A stretch of 44,627 nucleotides of DNA from an uncultured Clostridia bacterium (GTDB taxonomy: Bacteria; Bacillota; Clostridia; Oscillospirales; CAG-272): NCBI GenBank assembly GCA_944381095.1, contig CALWJW010000007.1:1-44627 (forward strand), read 5' to 3'. Both the position numbers and the translations under genes were made by a program. Shown in pieces: positions 35,623 through 42,918 of this stretch. Position 1 is the stretch's first letter. Each line of letters starts with the position of its first letter. The notes below the pieces were generated by a model that saw only the letters and a program-made list of their open reading frames with translations, ran no database searches and had not been told where the DNA came from.

Positions 35623-36306
35623 TTATTTCTTAGGTTTTTTCAAAAAATTTCTGTATTTCTGAAGAGAGTCGTTATATTTAAGAGATTTGAAATTCGGAAA
35701 GGATTTTATCATTCTGTTTTGCTGTCTGCTGAACATTCTGAGGATAGGGTGCTTTTCATCGGGATCGTGAAGTAACTCTGAAAATTCTTTGAGCTTTGCA
35801 TCCAGACCGATAAAACCTTTGATTGTGATAAGTATGTCGGATATGAAAGCGCAAAGCATAACTGAGGTGAAAATTATCAGAATAAGAGGCGGAATTTTTT
35901 CCGTAAGCGAGGTCAAAAAAGGATGTATCAGCAAAATAAGAGCTACGGCAAATAACCCGAAAACAATTGCGCCTACAAGGCATATTCTGCCCTGAAAATT
36001 GAATTTTTTGTCCGAGTAATCCCACCATCGGCTGTGAAATAATTTTTCCATGGCGAAAGATGTTGCGTATTCAAGAGCACAGGCAATCAGAGCTCCGAAA
36101 ATAAACAGCAACAAAGGATTATTTTCATGACCGAGAATTAACAAAAACAGCATTGAACCCGTCCCGTAGATCGGACAGTACGGGCCGTTGAGAAAACCGC
36201 GGTTAATAATCTTTTTTTCCTGCACAGAGCATAGTATGGATTCGTAAAGCCACCCGAGAAAGCTGTATATCAGAAACCAGAAAAAGAATTTGAACAGTGA
36301 GTACAT
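35623..36306 (-). CDS. Putative ABC transporter permease, CmpB-like membrane protein
   Basis: A 227-aa membrane protein of the ABC_trans_CmpB family common in Clostridia. About five membrane segments are seen in the first 165 residues, with the family motif FLGWLYES near the start and INRGFLNGPYCPIYG. The C-terminal 55 residues are basic and cytoplasmic. ATG 36306 is chosen over a longer in-frame start at 36480 because GAGGG lies 6 nt upstream and the extra 58 residues would cross the cysK promoter region. Function is unknown; no ATPase partner is adjacent. It is convergent with the leucine operon. Confidence 0.85.
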   Translation of the reverse strand: MYSLFKFFFWFLIYSFLGWLYESILCSVQEKKIINRGFLNGPYCPIYGTGSMLFLLILGHENNPLLLFIFGALIACALEYATSFAMEKLFHSRWWDYSDKKFNFQGRICLVGAIVFGLFAVALILLIHPFLTSLTEKIPPLILIIFTSVMLCAFISDILITIKGFIGLDAKLKEFSELLHDPDEKHPILRMFSRQQNRMIKSFPNFKSLKYNDSLQKYRNFLKKPKK

Positions 36307-36417
36307 ATTTACCCTCTTTAAAAAGTTATAAGATAATTTTAAAGTAAAGTTGGAAATTTTTAAGGAGAAATATTTTAAATTCAATAGTTGATTTTGTAAA
36401 ATAATGTATTTAAGTTG

Positions 36418-36446
36418 TTGACAACACACTTTTGAAATGATAAAAT
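36418..36446 (+). promoter_or_regulatory. Promoter of cysK
   Basis: TTGACA (36418-36423), a 17-bp spacer and TAAAAT (36441-36446) lie 55 bp before the cysK ATG, which has AAGGAG upstream. Confidence 0.8.
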
Positions 36447-36500
36447 TTATCCACCGAGTGCGGTTGAGGTTGTAAACCACCGTGAGATTAAGGAGAATTT

Positions 36501-37433
36501 ATGAATAAAATTTATAAATCGGTTTTAGAGTTGGTAGGCGGTACACCGCTTGTAGAACTATGCAACATAGAGAAATCGGAGAATCTGTATGCAAGGGTGA
36601 TTGCAAAAATCGAAAGCTTCAATCCTGCCGGGTCGGTAAAGGACAGGGTAGCGGTTGAAATGATAGAAGAAGCCGAAAAAGATGGTAAACTGAACAAAAA
36701 TTCGGTTATAATCGAACCCACAAGCGGAAATACCGGCATCGGGCTTGCCGCTGTATGCGCGGTAAAGGGATACAGACTTATAATCGTGATGCCTGATACC
36801 ATGTCAGCGGAAAGAAGAAAACTCATGAAGGCATACGGTGCCGAATTAGTATTGACTGACGGCAGAAAAGGTATGCAGGGAGCGATTGAGGAAGCTGAAA
36901 AAATCAGATCCGGAATCCCGGACAGTATAATTGCCGGGCAGTTTGTAAATCCTGCAAACCCGCAGGCACATCTGAAAAGTACAGGTCCGGAAATATTCCG
37001 TGATACAGACGGAAAAACCGATATTTTTGTTGCCGGAATAGGAACCGGAGGTACAATAACGGGAGTAGGCAGATATCTGAAATCCAAAATGCCGAATGTG
37101 AGAATTGTAGGAGTTGAACCTGAAAAAAGTCCGGTGCTTTCAAAAGGTACAGCCAGAAGTCACGGACTTCAGGGAATAGGAGCCGGTTTTGTACCTGATG
37201 TTCTCGATACCGGAGTTTATGATGAAATAATGACAGTAAATGAAGAACAAGCGTTTTATGCTTCGAGACTTCTGGCAAAAAAAGAAGGAATACTGGCAGG
37301 TATATCTTCCGGCGCAGCGCTTTATGCGGCAATGAAAATTGCCGGACGCAGTGAAAACGAAGGAAAGAATATAGTTGTGCTGCTTCCTGATACAGGCGAC
37401 AGATATTTGTCAACAGAACTTTTTTCGGAATAA
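36501..37433 (+). CDS. cysK: Cysteine synthase A (O-acetylserine sulfhydrylase)
   Basis: A 310-aa PLP enzyme that makes cysteine from O-acetylserine and sulfide. The PLP lysine is K47 in NPAGSVKDR, the substrate loop is TSGNTGIG, and the phosphate-binding loop is GTGGTITG. Length is normal. It is monocistronic with its own promoter. No cysE is adjacent and no T-box or S-box is visible in its roughly 50-nt leader. Confidence 0.96.
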   Translation: MNKIYKSVLELVGGTPLVELCNIEKSENLYARVIAKIESFNPAGSVKDRVAVEMIEEAEKDGKLNKNSVIIEPTSGNTGIGLAAVCAVKGYRLIIVMPDTMSAERRKLMKAYGAELVLTDGRKGMQGAIEEAEKIRSGIPDSIIAGQFVNPANPQAHLKSTGPEIFRDTDGKTDIFVAGIGTGGTITGVGRYLKSKMPNVRIVGVEPEKSPVLSKGTARSHGLQGIGAGFVPDVLDTGVYDEIMTVNEEQAFYASRLLAKKEGILAGISSGAALYAAMKIAGRSENEGKNIVVLLPDTGDRYLSTELFSE

Positions 37434-37488
37434 CCAACAAAGGCGCCGAAAAAATTCGCTATCATAAATCTTTTATAAAATCAAGAAG

Positions 37489-37518
37489 AGTCCTAATGAT
37501 TTATTAATCATTAAGACT
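37489..37518. repeat. Inverted repeat between cysK and the HNH gene
   Basis: AGTC-C-TAATGATT and AATCATTA-A-GACT form a 12-bp near-perfect stem with a TATT loop. No T-run follows on the plus strand. It may end the cysK transcript weakly, or mark the edge of an inserted segment. Confidence 0.5.
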
Positions 37519-37526
37519 CATAAAGA

Positions 37527-37555
37527 TTGAAAAAAATATATTTTTATGGTATAAT
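37527..37555 (+). promoter_or_regulatory. Promoter of the HNH endonuclease gene
   Basis: TTGAAA (37527-37532), a 17-bp spacer and TATAAT (37550-37555) lie 33 bp before the ATG at 37589, which has GGGAGA upstream. Confidence 0.78.
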
Positions 37556-37588
37556 AAGTCAAGTTATAAATAATCGGGAGATATCATA

Positions 37589-38239
37589 ATGAAATTTGAA
37601 TACACAGAGTATCATAAAAAAGCAAGCGATGAAGAGTTAATCGCTGATTTAAAATCTACTGCCGCGCTATTACATACAGCCTCTTTGTCAATGCAAGAAT
37701 ATGACCAAAACGGAACCTTTAGTAGTTCGGTAATTAGCAGAAGATTTGGCACATGGAATAATGCCTTAAAAATTGCAGAATTAGATTATAGAAACAGAAA
37801 ATTTTCCGACATCGAACTATTCGAAAACATTGAAAACGTATGGATGAAATTGGGTAAACAACCCACTCGCAGAGATATGAATAATACACTTATTTCGAAC
37901 ATATCAAGTGGTGCCTATCTTAGAAGGTTTACCAAATGGTCAAATGCATTAAAATCTTTCGTTGCTTTTGTTAACGAGCAAGAAAAAGAATTTTTGGCTG
38001 CACCAAGCAATGAAACGACACACAAAACTAAAAGAGATATTAATTTAAGAATGCGATTTATTGTAATGCAAAGGGATAATTTTAAATGTTGTGCATGTGG
38101 TGCATCACCAGCCAAAGACCCCTCTGTAGAACTTCATATAGACCATATCTATCCGTGGGCTAAAGGTGGAGAAACAACATTAGACAATTTACAAACATTG
38201 TGTAGCAAATGCAATTTAGGTAAAAGTGATATACTATAA
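37589..38239 (+). CDS. HNH endonuclease with homing-endonuclease-associated repeats
   Basis: A 216-aa protein. Two repeats of about 50 residues end in RRFGTWNNAL and RRFTKWSNAL, the pattern of the HNH-associated (homing endonuclease associated) repeat, likely DNA-binding. The C-terminal HNH nuclease domain has CCACG, the catalytic HIDHIYPW and CSKCN, giving the treble-clef zinc cysteines. Its codon use differs sharply from neighbours: it is AT-rich with many TTA leucine codons where others use CTT/CTG. With its own promoter and terminator beside rpsI, it looks like a recently acquired selfish or restriction-type element. Confidence 0.85.
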   Translation: MKFEYTEYHKKASDEELIADLKSTAALLHTASLSMQEYDQNGTFSSSVISRRFGTWNNALKIAELDYRNRKFSDIELFENIENVWMKLGKQPTRRDMNNTLISNISSGAYLRRFTKWSNALKSFVAFVNEQEKEFLAAPSNETTHKTKRDINLRMRFIVMQRDNFKCCACGASPAKDPSVELHIDHIYPWAKGGETTLDNLQTLCSKCNLGKSDIL

Positions 38240-38250
38240 AAACCATAAAC

Positions 38251-38288
38251 GGACTATGACATTTCGTGTGCCATAGTCCTTCATTTTT
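38251..38288 (+). terminator. Terminator of the HNH gene
   Basis: GGACTATG (38251-38258) pairs with CATAGTCC (38272-38279), extended by a CA/TG pair, and is followed by TTCATTTTT. Confidence 0.75.
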
Positions 38289-38332
38289 AGATTTGCACAA
38301 ATTTGCACCAAAGTAGATTTTAGGGCAAAAGG

Positions 38333-38366
38333 AAAACCCCGAAACCCGTGATGGTTTCGGGGTTTT
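38333..38366. terminator. Terminator of rplM-rpsI (likely bidirectional)
   Basis: A perfect 14-bp stem, AAAACCCCGAAACC (38333-38346) and its complement (38353-38366), with a 6-nt loop. It has A/T flanks on both sides, so it can stop the ribosomal operon on the minus strand and read-through from the HNH gene on the plus strand. Confidence 0.88.
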
Positions 38367-38389
38367 GGTTGTTCTTGAAATAATACAGA

Positions 38390-38791
38390 TTATCTCTTTG
38401 AAAACTGCGGTGCGCGACGTGCCGCTTTGAGACCGTACTTCTTCCTTTCCTTCATACGCGGGTCACGTGTGAGGAATCCGGCTTTTTTAAGAGCGGGACG
38501 GAAATTTTCATCAGAGGCGAGCAGAGCTTTGGAAAGTCCGTGGCGTATTGCGCCTGCCTGACCGGAAACTCCTCCGCCGGTTACAGTACAGACTATGTCG
38601 AATTTTCCGACGGTATCGGTGACTTCATACGGCTGATTGACGATAAGTTTAAGAGTTTCAAGACCGAAATAATCGTCGATGTCACGTCCGTTTATCGTAA
38701 CCGAACCGGTACCGGGATATATCCTGACTCTCGCAATGGATTTTTTTCTTCTTCCGGTTCCGTAGAAATAGGGCTTAGCGCTTGTGTACAT
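38390..38791 (-). CDS. rpsI: 30S ribosomal protein S9
   Basis: A 133-aa ribosomal protein. It contains [14 protein letters not shown] near the N-terminus and ends in APQFSKR; the C-terminal Lys-Arg tail reaches the ribosomal P site. Length is normal. It is the second gene of rplM-rpsI, 23 bp after rplM, with AAAGGAG upstream. Confidence 0.98.
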   Translation of the reverse strand: MYTSAKPYFYGTGRRKKSIARVRIYPGTGSVTINGRDIDDYFGLETLKLIVNQPYEVTDTVGKFDIVCTVTGGGVSGQAGAIRHGLSKALLASDENFRPALKKAGFLTRDPRMKERKKYGLKAARRAPQFSKR

Positions 38792-38814
38792 AACAGATAT
38801 CTCCTTTCCCTAAA

Positions 38815-39237
38815 TTACAGAGTTTCAGGCTTCTGAGCCTGATGGTTGTGTTCGCTGCCGCGATAAACTTTAAGACGTGTGAGAGATTTTGCGCCGATGC
38901 TGTTTTTGGGAAGCATTCCCTTGACAGCGAGCTTTACTGCGAGCTCAGGACGGGAACTCATAAGAGTAGAGTACTGAACCTCTTTAAGTCCTCCGATATA
39001 ACCGGAATGACGGCGGTAAAATTTCTGAGTAAGTTTTTTGCCGGTAAGGACCGCTTTTTCGGCGTTTATGATGATTACGTAATCACCGCAATCTGCATGT
39101 GGTGTGAAGTCAGTGCGGTGCTTGCCGTTGAGAATCTCAGCGGCAACAGCAGCCGTTCTTCCGAGCGGTTTGTCTGCGGCGTCGATTACATACCATTTAC
39201 GCTGAACAGTGTCCGCGCTTGCCATGTAAGTAGACAT
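38815..39237 (-). CDS. rplM: 50S ribosomal protein L13
   Basis: A 140-aa ribosomal protein that starts 50S assembly. It shows [13 protein letters not shown], the L13 signature around [12 protein letters not shown], and the end motif [20 protein letters not shown] precedes the ATG. It is transcribed with rpsI from a perfect promoter. The leader is only about 40 nt, so no structured L13 autoregulatory element is apparent. Confidence 0.98.
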   Translation of the reverse strand: MSTYMASADTVQRKWYVIDAADKPLGRTAAVAAEILNGKHRTDFTPHADCGDYVIIINAEKAVLTGKKLTQKFYRRHSGYIGGLKEVQYSTLMSSRPELAVKLAVKGMLPKNSIGAKSLTRLKVYRGSEHNHQAQKPETL

Positions 39238-39281
39238 TTTGTATCCTCCGTGAATATCTGAATTTTATATTAACGAATGGA

Positions 39282-39310
39282 ATTATATCAAAAAAAAAGC
39301 AGGATGTCAA
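39282..39310 (-). promoter_or_regulatory. Consensus promoter of rplM-rpsI
   Basis: On the minus strand TTGACA (39305-39310), a 17-bp spacer and TATAAT (39282-39287) lie 45 bp before the rplM ATG. Confidence 0.9.
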
Positions 39311-39358
39311 TACTTTTTGCGAATAATTTTTTCGCTTTTCAACACATTGCCGAGAAAT

Positions 39359-39495
39359 CTCATTTGTTCTCATTTAATCTCATTTATACATGGCTTTTGC
39401 TCGTTTGCAATAATTGTAAAAAGTGTTTCAACAATGTGCCGTTGTAACTTTTTATATCTCGTTTTTTCTCGTTTATCGGTCCGGAAAGCTCATTT
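39359..39495 (+). repeat. Seven phased CTCRTTT elements, candidate operator array
   Basis: CTCATTT or CTCGTTT begins at 39359, 39369, 39379, 39400, 39458, 39468 and 39489, all on the plus strand. Steps are 10, 10, 21, 58, 10 and 21 bp. The sets 39369/39379/39400 and 39458/39468/39489 share the same 10-plus-21 spacing, and the last member of each is followed by GCAA. The array ends 12 bp before the lyase -35 box, so it is placed as an activator or repressor landing site on one DNA face. Confidence 0.75.
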
Positions 39496-39507
39496 GCAAA
39501 AATGTTG

Positions 39508-39536
39508 TTGACAAAAACGACGTAATATGCTATAAG
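39508..39536 (+). promoter_or_regulatory. Promoter of the heparinase-like lyase gene
   Basis: TTGACA (39508-39513), a 17-bp spacer and TATAAG (39531-39536) lie 57 bp before the ATG at 39594. The -10 box has one mismatch. Confidence 0.75.
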
Positions 39537-39593
39537 GAAAGCGGTACTCATTAAAGAAAACGCTAATAAAAAAAACAGTAAGGGAGATAATCT

Positions 39594-41537
39594 ATGGAAA
39601 ACAAGATAGGACCGCTGCTTACTGACAGCGAACTTTATACGGCACTTGATACAGACAGATATCCCGCGCTCAAAGAGTGCGCACCGGCTTTTGAAAACGG
39701 TGAAATAAGCAGAGCTCGCCACATATTCGCAAGTGTGGCAAGAGAAATTTTTGACACGGACAAATTTTTCTCAATTCCGGGAAAAACCGGAAAGCCGGAG
39801 TTTACCGCAGGCGTAAAGGAAAAAGCCGAGCGAGCACTGAGACACGAAATGGTGAGCTGCGGTACACCTTTGAAGTACGAAGGAAAGGTTGACTGGTTTG
39901 CAAACCCGACCTACAATCAGTACAAGGAATGGACATGGCAGCTTTCAAGGCACGATGAACTTGTCGGATTGGCGGTTGCTTACAGGGCGAGCGGTGACGA
40001 AAGATACGCTGAGGGTTGCGCGGAGCTGCTGGACAGCTGGCTTAAACAGGCAGTACGTCCGGAACTGACAGAATCAGGATACGCTACCCTTTGTTGGAGA
40101 AGTATAGAATGCGGGATCAGAATGGGGCTGATGTGGCCGGAGATAATCCACACATTCATAAAATCGGATGCTTTCAGTGACGACCTTGTAGTTGATATTT
40201 TCAAATCGCTGTATGAGCACGCCCAGTCGATTCTCCACAGATTTACCGTTGCAAACTGGCACATTCACGAGCTTGACGGACTCGGACAGCTCGGGCTGCT
40301 GTATCCGATATTCAAAGACAGTAAAGACTGGTATCAGACGGCAGTTGACAGATTTTACAAGGAGCTGACAGAACAGCAGGTTCATCCCGACGGCTTCCAT
40401 TACGAACTCTCTCCGGGCTATCATGGTGTGGTTATTCACCATGTTATGTCTTTTGTCAACACTGCGGAGGTATACGGAAAGAAAGTATCGCCCGAACTCT
40501 ATGCGGTGATAGAAAATATGCTGACGGTCTACGTAAAGCTGATGCAGGCGAACGGACGAATTCCCAACATCAACGACGGCGGAGGAGACAAAGCCGACGC
40601 TATGGTTAGAAGATATATACGTTATTTTCCGGAAAATAAGCTTTTCAAGTGGGTGACAGGAGATAAATCCGGTGGTGAAAACAAGCTTGATACGGCGATT
40701 CTGTTTGAAAACTGCGGAATAATAACCATGCGCGACGATTGGGAAACCCCAAAGCTTTCGATTTTGTTTGACGCCGGACTTTTCGGACGCGGACACCAGC
40801 ACGAAGACAAGCTTAATCTACTCATCTGCAACACCGAGAAGCAACTTCTTTGCGAAGCGAATACATATGCGTATGATACCTCCGACTGCCGTCGTTACTG
40901 CATATCGTCGAGAGGACATAATGTAGTGCTTGTGGACGGTCTTGAACAGAACCGCAGAAAAACATACAGCTGGCAGCAGAAAAACCTGACTGAAAAGGCG
41001 TTCGGAGCTGAGGTGATACGAGGCGTAAAGACAGATGCGGCAAAGGGAATATACAACGAAATGTTCGGAGAGAGCGCTGCGGGCGAAACGGTGCATAAGA
41101 GAACGGTAATATTCGTCAAGAAACCGGAATGCGGAGAACCGCTGGTGATAGCAGTTGACCGTATGGAGTCGGATAACAATCATGAATATACGGCAATCTG
41201 GCATTTCGACACACAGAACGCAAAGGTCAGCAACGGAGATTTTGTTTCAGATGAAATAAGCGCGTTTATCTGCGGAGATAAAGGCGAATGTGAAATAGTG
41301 TGCGGGCAAAGGACACCGGTTTTCCAGGGATTTATATGCCGCAGTGGACTTCAGGGGGCGGAGGAGCCCATTCCTACGTTACTTCACAAATACGTAGGAA
41401 AAAATACCTTCACCGTTACGGTGTTTTCTGTACATGGCAAGGAGGGCAGTCCCATTGATGCGATAAAGATCGACGGAAGCATTCTTGTCATCAGATACAA
41501 AAACGGAACAAGCGAAAATATAGAGATTGAATATTGA
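39594..41537 (+). CDS. Heparinase II/III family polysaccharide lyase
   Basis: A 647-aa protein: an alpha/alpha-toroid N-domain (about 60-350) followed by a beta-sandwich heparinase II/III C-domain. Candidate catalytic residues are N and H in VANWHIHEL, the Tyr in ELSPGYHG and the His in GRGHQHEDK. Such enzymes cleave uronic-acid polysaccharides (heparin, alginate, glucuronan or similar) by beta-elimination. No signal peptide is visible, so it probably acts on imported oligosaccharides. The ATG follows GGGAG. A Gfo/Idh/MocA gene comes next, as expected for a uronate-utilisation unit. The substrate cannot be assigned. Confidence 0.85.
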   Translation: MENKIGPLLTDSELYTALDTDRYPALKECAPAFENGEISRARHIFASVAREIFDTDKFFSIPGKTGKPEFTAGVKEKAERALRHEMVSCGTPLKYEGKVDWFANPTYNQYKEWTWQLSRHDELVGLAVAYRASGDERYAEGCAELLDSWLKQAVRPELTESGYATLCWRSIECGIRMGLMWPEIIHTFIKSDAFSDDLVVDIFKSLYEHAQSILHRFTVANWHIHELDGLGQLGLLYPIFKDSKDWYQTAVDRFYKELTEQQVHPDGFHYELSPGYHGVVIHHVMSFVNTAEVYGKKVSPELYAVIENMLTVYVKLMQANGRIPNINDGGGDKADAMVRRYIRYFPENKLFKWVTGDKSGGENKLDTAILFENCGIITMRDDWETPKLSILFDAGLFGRGHQHEDKLNLLICNTEKQLLCEANTYAYDTSDCRRYCISSRGHNVVLVDGLEQNRRKTYSWQQKNLTEKAFGAEVIRGVKTDAAKGIYNEMFGESAAGETVHKRTVIFVKKPECGEPLVIAVDRMESDNNHEYTAIWHFDTQNAKVSNGDFVSDEISAFICGDKGECEIVCGQRTPVFQGFICRSGLQGAEEPIPTLLHKYVGKNTFTVTVFSVHGKEGSPIDAIKIDGSILVIRYKNGTSENIEIEY

Positions 41538-41557
41538 AATCTAACCTGTGCAGTATA

Positions 41558-41586
41558 TTGACAAGGCGGACATTGTGTGATATACT
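41558..41586 (+). promoter_or_regulatory. Promoter of the Gfo/Idh/MocA gene
   Basis: TTGACA (41558-41563), a 17-bp spacer and TATACT (41581-41586) lie between the lyase stop and the oxidoreductase. They overlap an in-frame ATG at 41577, which therefore cannot be the start; ATG 41634 is used. Confidence 0.78.
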
Positions 41587-41633
41587 TGTATTTAGGCAAT
41601 GTCCGAAAAAAAGTAAACAAAGAGGTAACTGGA

Positions 41634-42809
41634 ATGGAAAGAGTAAGATTCGGTATCATTGGTATCGGTAATATGGGAAGCGTCCATGCGCAGTATCTTT
41701 TCAACGGAGAAATAAACGGAGCGGTGCTCGGAGCAATATGTGACCTGAAAAAATCAAGACTTGATTGGGCAAGAAGCAAATTCGGAGACAGTCTTCCGCT
41801 TTTTACCGATTATAAAGAACTGCTGAAAAGCGGAACCTGTGATGTCGTGCTGATAGCGACACCTCATTATCTGCATCCGGTGATCGCGATAGATGCCTTC
41901 AACGCCGGACTTCATGTCATTTCGGAGAAGCCGGTAGGGGTGTATACGAAAGCCGTGACGGAAATGATGAAGGTAGCAAAGGCGTCGGGTAAGGAATTCG
42001 GAGTGATGTTCAATCAGAGAACTAACCCGGTTTACAGGAAAATGCGTCAGATAATACAGGACGGCGAGCTTGGTGAACTTAAAAGGATGGTCTGGATAGT
42101 GACAGACTGGTACAGAACACAGCAGTACTATGATTCGGGAGACTGGAGAGCGACGTGGTCAGGCGAAGGCGGCGGAGTGCTTCTCAACCAGTGCCCGCAC
42201 AACCTTGATCTCTGGCAGTGGATTTTCGGAATGCCGAAGAGCATAACGGCTTTCTGCGATTACGGAAAATACCATAACATTGAGGTTGAGGACGACGTTA
42301 CGGCTTACGCCAGGTACGAAAACGGTGCGACAGCCGTGTTCATAACTACGACCGGAGAATGTCCCGGAACAAACCGCCTTGAAATTTCCGGTTCAAAGGG
42401 AAAGCTTGTCGCCGAGGGCAAAAAACTTACATGGACAAAAAACGAAGGCGACGAGAGAGAGTATTGTTTTGCGGCTAAGACCGGATTTGACAAGCTTCCG
42501 ACAACAACCGAGGTGCTCACGCCTGAATATGATATGCCGGAACAGCACAGAGGAATAACCCAGAACTTCACAGATCATCTTCTCAAAGGTACTCCGCTTC
42601 TTGCGTCGGGATATGAGGGAATAAACGGACTCACCATTTCCAATGCGATAATGCTTTCGTCGTGGAAGAACTGTGCTGTAAATCTTGACGATCCGAATCT
42701 TGCAGATGAGTTTTATGAGCTGCTTAAAGTGAAGATAGCCGGCTCAAAGAGAAAAGAGAAGGTAGCTGAGACTGAAGTCGCAAATCTTTCCGGAACTTAC
42801 AGCTCCTGA
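41634..42809 (+). CDS. Gfo/Idh/MocA family NAD(P)-dependent oxidoreductase
   Basis: A 391-aa sugar or cyclitol dehydrogenase. The Rossmann motif GIGNMG is at 10-15, the EKPVG motif carries the conserved Lys, and NQCPHNLDLW holds the catalytic His with the preceding acidic/aromatic residues. It oxidises or reduces a sugar, uronate or inositol-like substrate with NAD(P). The start at 41634 is chosen from the promoter position and an AGAGG site. It probably processes the product of the lyase upstream, although it has its own promoter too. Confidence 0.9.
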   Translation: MERVRFGIIGIGNMGSVHAQYLFNGEINGAVLGAICDLKKSRLDWARSKFGDSLPLFTDYKELLKSGTCDVVLIATPHYLHPVIAIDAFNAGLHVISEKPVGVYTKAVTEMMKVAKASGKEFGVMFNQRTNPVYRKMRQIIQDGELGELKRMVWIVTDWYRTQQYYDSGDWRATWSGEGGGVLLNQCPHNLDLWQWIFGMPKSITAFCDYGKYHNIEVEDDVTAYARYENGATAVFITTTGECPGTNRLEISGSKGKLVAEGKKLTWTKNEGDEREYCFAAKTGFDKLPTTTEVLTPEYDMPEQHRGITQNFTDHLLKGTPLLASGYEGINGLTISNAIMLSSWKNCAVNLDDPNLADEFYELLKVKIAGSKRKEKVAETEVANLSGTYSS

Positions 42810-42872
42810 CGGACAATCGGACTGCAATTCAGAAAGAAAGAAGACATCGGCGAGCGTCTGAACGAAAAATAA

Positions 42873-42900
42873 CAACAGCCCGTTTTCAGACGGGCTGTTG
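42873..42900. terminator. Perfect hairpin after the oxidoreductase gene
   Basis: CAACAGCCCGT (42873-42883) and ACGGGCTGTTG (42890-42900) form an 11-bp stem with a 6-nt loop. No T-run follows on the plus strand, while the minus-strand side is T-rich, so function as a plus-strand terminator is uncertain. An in-frame TTG at 42898 falls inside this stem, which argues for ATG 42919 as the next start. Confidence 0.6.
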
Positions 42901-42918
42901 CCGGGTAACGGAGAAAAA

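Noticed and set aside
36307..36480. N-terminal extension of the CmpB-like membrane protein
   Set aside because: It has no ribosome binding site, low-complexity composition and overlaps the cysK promoter; homology starts at 36306.
38292..38309. Tandem TTTGCAC repeats as a firm att site
   Set aside because: Only two short copies are present, no integrase is encoded and no matching second end was found; kept as a hint in the HNH finding only.
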